64,000 nucleotides of DNA, taken from Bacillota bacterium (GTDB lineage: Bacteria; Bacillota; Negativicutes; Sporomusales; CTSoil-080). Below, one piece after another: positions 63,617 through 64,000 of the stretch; positions within the stretch are counted from its first letter, which is position 1, and each line of letters starts with the position of its first letter. The notes beneath the pieces are model-generated. The model was not told where the DNA came from, did not search any database, and saw only the letters and a list, made by a program, of their open reading frames with translations. Where the stretch lies: assembly GCA_017889725.1 (NCBI GenBank), contig JAGGAE010000015.1:1-64000 (forward strand). Direction: 5' to 3'. The position numbers and the translations under genes are program-made.

Positions 63617-64000
63617 TTAGTGCAGATACATATGGATATTCTCATAATCAATATTAGGATGAAGAGCCCGGTTAATGCCCCCGGCGATAATCGTTGCCAC
63701 ATCCTCTATCAAACGGTCGACTTCCTTAGGAGTAACCATAAGATCTCCTAACGACTCAGGCAACACCTGTCCCACAATAGTTTTACGGTCATTTTCCGTA
63801 AGGGTTTCAAGACTTTTAAAATATCGGGAAAACGCCGAGTATTCCTGCATAGCGTTCAACGTATCTAACGCAATCGTCGAGGCATGCACCACAGTGGGTA
63901 CCCCTATTGCAATAACCGGAACCCCGAGCGACTCCATTGTAAGTCCAAAACGCTTATTGCCAACTCCGGACCCCGGACTGATTCCCGCGTTGGCCAGTTG
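63617..64000 (-). CDS. gpr: germination protease GPR (partial, runs off right edge)
   Basis: The frame is open to base 64000 and encodes the C-terminal 127 residues: SPGSGVGNKRFGLTMESLGV, PVIAIGVPTVVHASTIALD, and the helical end. GPR degrades small acid-soluble spore proteins in germination. The internal ATG at 63937 is not the start; the gene begins outside the window. Confidence 0.94.
   Translation of the reverse strand, partial: QLANAGISPGSGVGNKRFGLTMESLGVPVIAIGVPTVVHASTIALDTLNAMQEYSAFSRYFKSLETLTENDRKTIVGQVLPESLGDLMVTPKEVDRLIEDVATIIAGGINRALHPNIDYENIHMYLH

Noticed and set aside
1-64000. CRISPR arrays, tRNA or rRNA genes
   Set aside because: Searched by eye on both strands; no spaced direct repeats, cloverleaf or rRNA sequence seen.

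Overview
The window reads as a chromosome segment of an anaerobic, endospore-forming Firmicute. Sporulation genes (spoIIP, gpr, yyaC and a split sigK), HrcA/CIRCE control of heat-shock genes, a c-di-AMP riboswitch and the yqeY-rpsU neighbourhood all point that way. Protein style (periplasmic-type uptake [NiFe] hydrogenase with cytochrome b, NirJ1/NirJ2 radical SAM pair) suggests the Negativicutes (Sporomusa/Pelosinus-like), but that placement is an inference.

Region 1 (1-14400) is a skin-like intervening element. The N-terminal half of a sporulation sigma factor of the SigK type lies at 14023-14400 on the minus strand; a piece of the C-terminal half lies at 1-99 on the same strand and runs off the left edge. 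The roughly 13.9 kb between them carries a large serine recombinase next to the N-terminal half, a small divergent 70-residue ORF, and AT-rich cargo: two QueG-like iron-sulfur proteins, a SnoaL-like protein, Lrp/AsnC regulator plus LysE exporter, an SMR transporter, an arginase-family protein, a broken metallo-beta-lactamase gene, an ArsR regulator, a YbaK-type deacylase, and an MFS exporter divergent from a MmyB-type regulator. Two very long perfect hairpins lie between the cargo genes. The two sigK halves as they stand lack about 20 linker codons, so whether excision restores a working gene is open.

Region 2 (14.5-24 kb) is chromosomal housekeeping: yyaC, an HD protein, a Na/Pi cotransporter, an ABC exporter with a zinc/manganese-type importer (ATPase and permease, no binding protein), an NlpC/P60 hydrolase behind a c-di-AMP riboswitch, a glycosyltransferase, AroH chorismate mutase and small Cys-rich proteins.

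Region 3 (24-35 kb) is a hydrogen-uptake and maturation block: hyaA-hyaB-hyaC-hyaD and a HupH-like protein, preceded by nirJ2, nirJ1, a polyferredoxin-like protein and tatA, then a PhoP/PhoR-like two-component system and thioredoxin. TatA fits the Tat signal on HyaA, and the NirJ pair could supply heme for the cytochrome b subunit.

Region 4 (35-47.8 kb) holds poorly known genes (an internally duplicated protein, a HipA-like kinase, a 505-residue protein with a C-terminal helix-turn-helix), GDP-fucose synthesis genes (gmd, fcl), nadE, and the floA/nfeD membrane pair.

Region 5 (48-64 kb) is one long minus-strand array: gpr-spoIIP-x-lepA-hemW-[CIRCE]-hrcA-chaperonin-grpE-dnaK-dnaJ-prmA-rsmE-mtaB-hinT-rpsU-yqeY. 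The chaperonin between hrcA and grpE is of the archaeal, thermosome-like type (bacterial group III), not GroEL.
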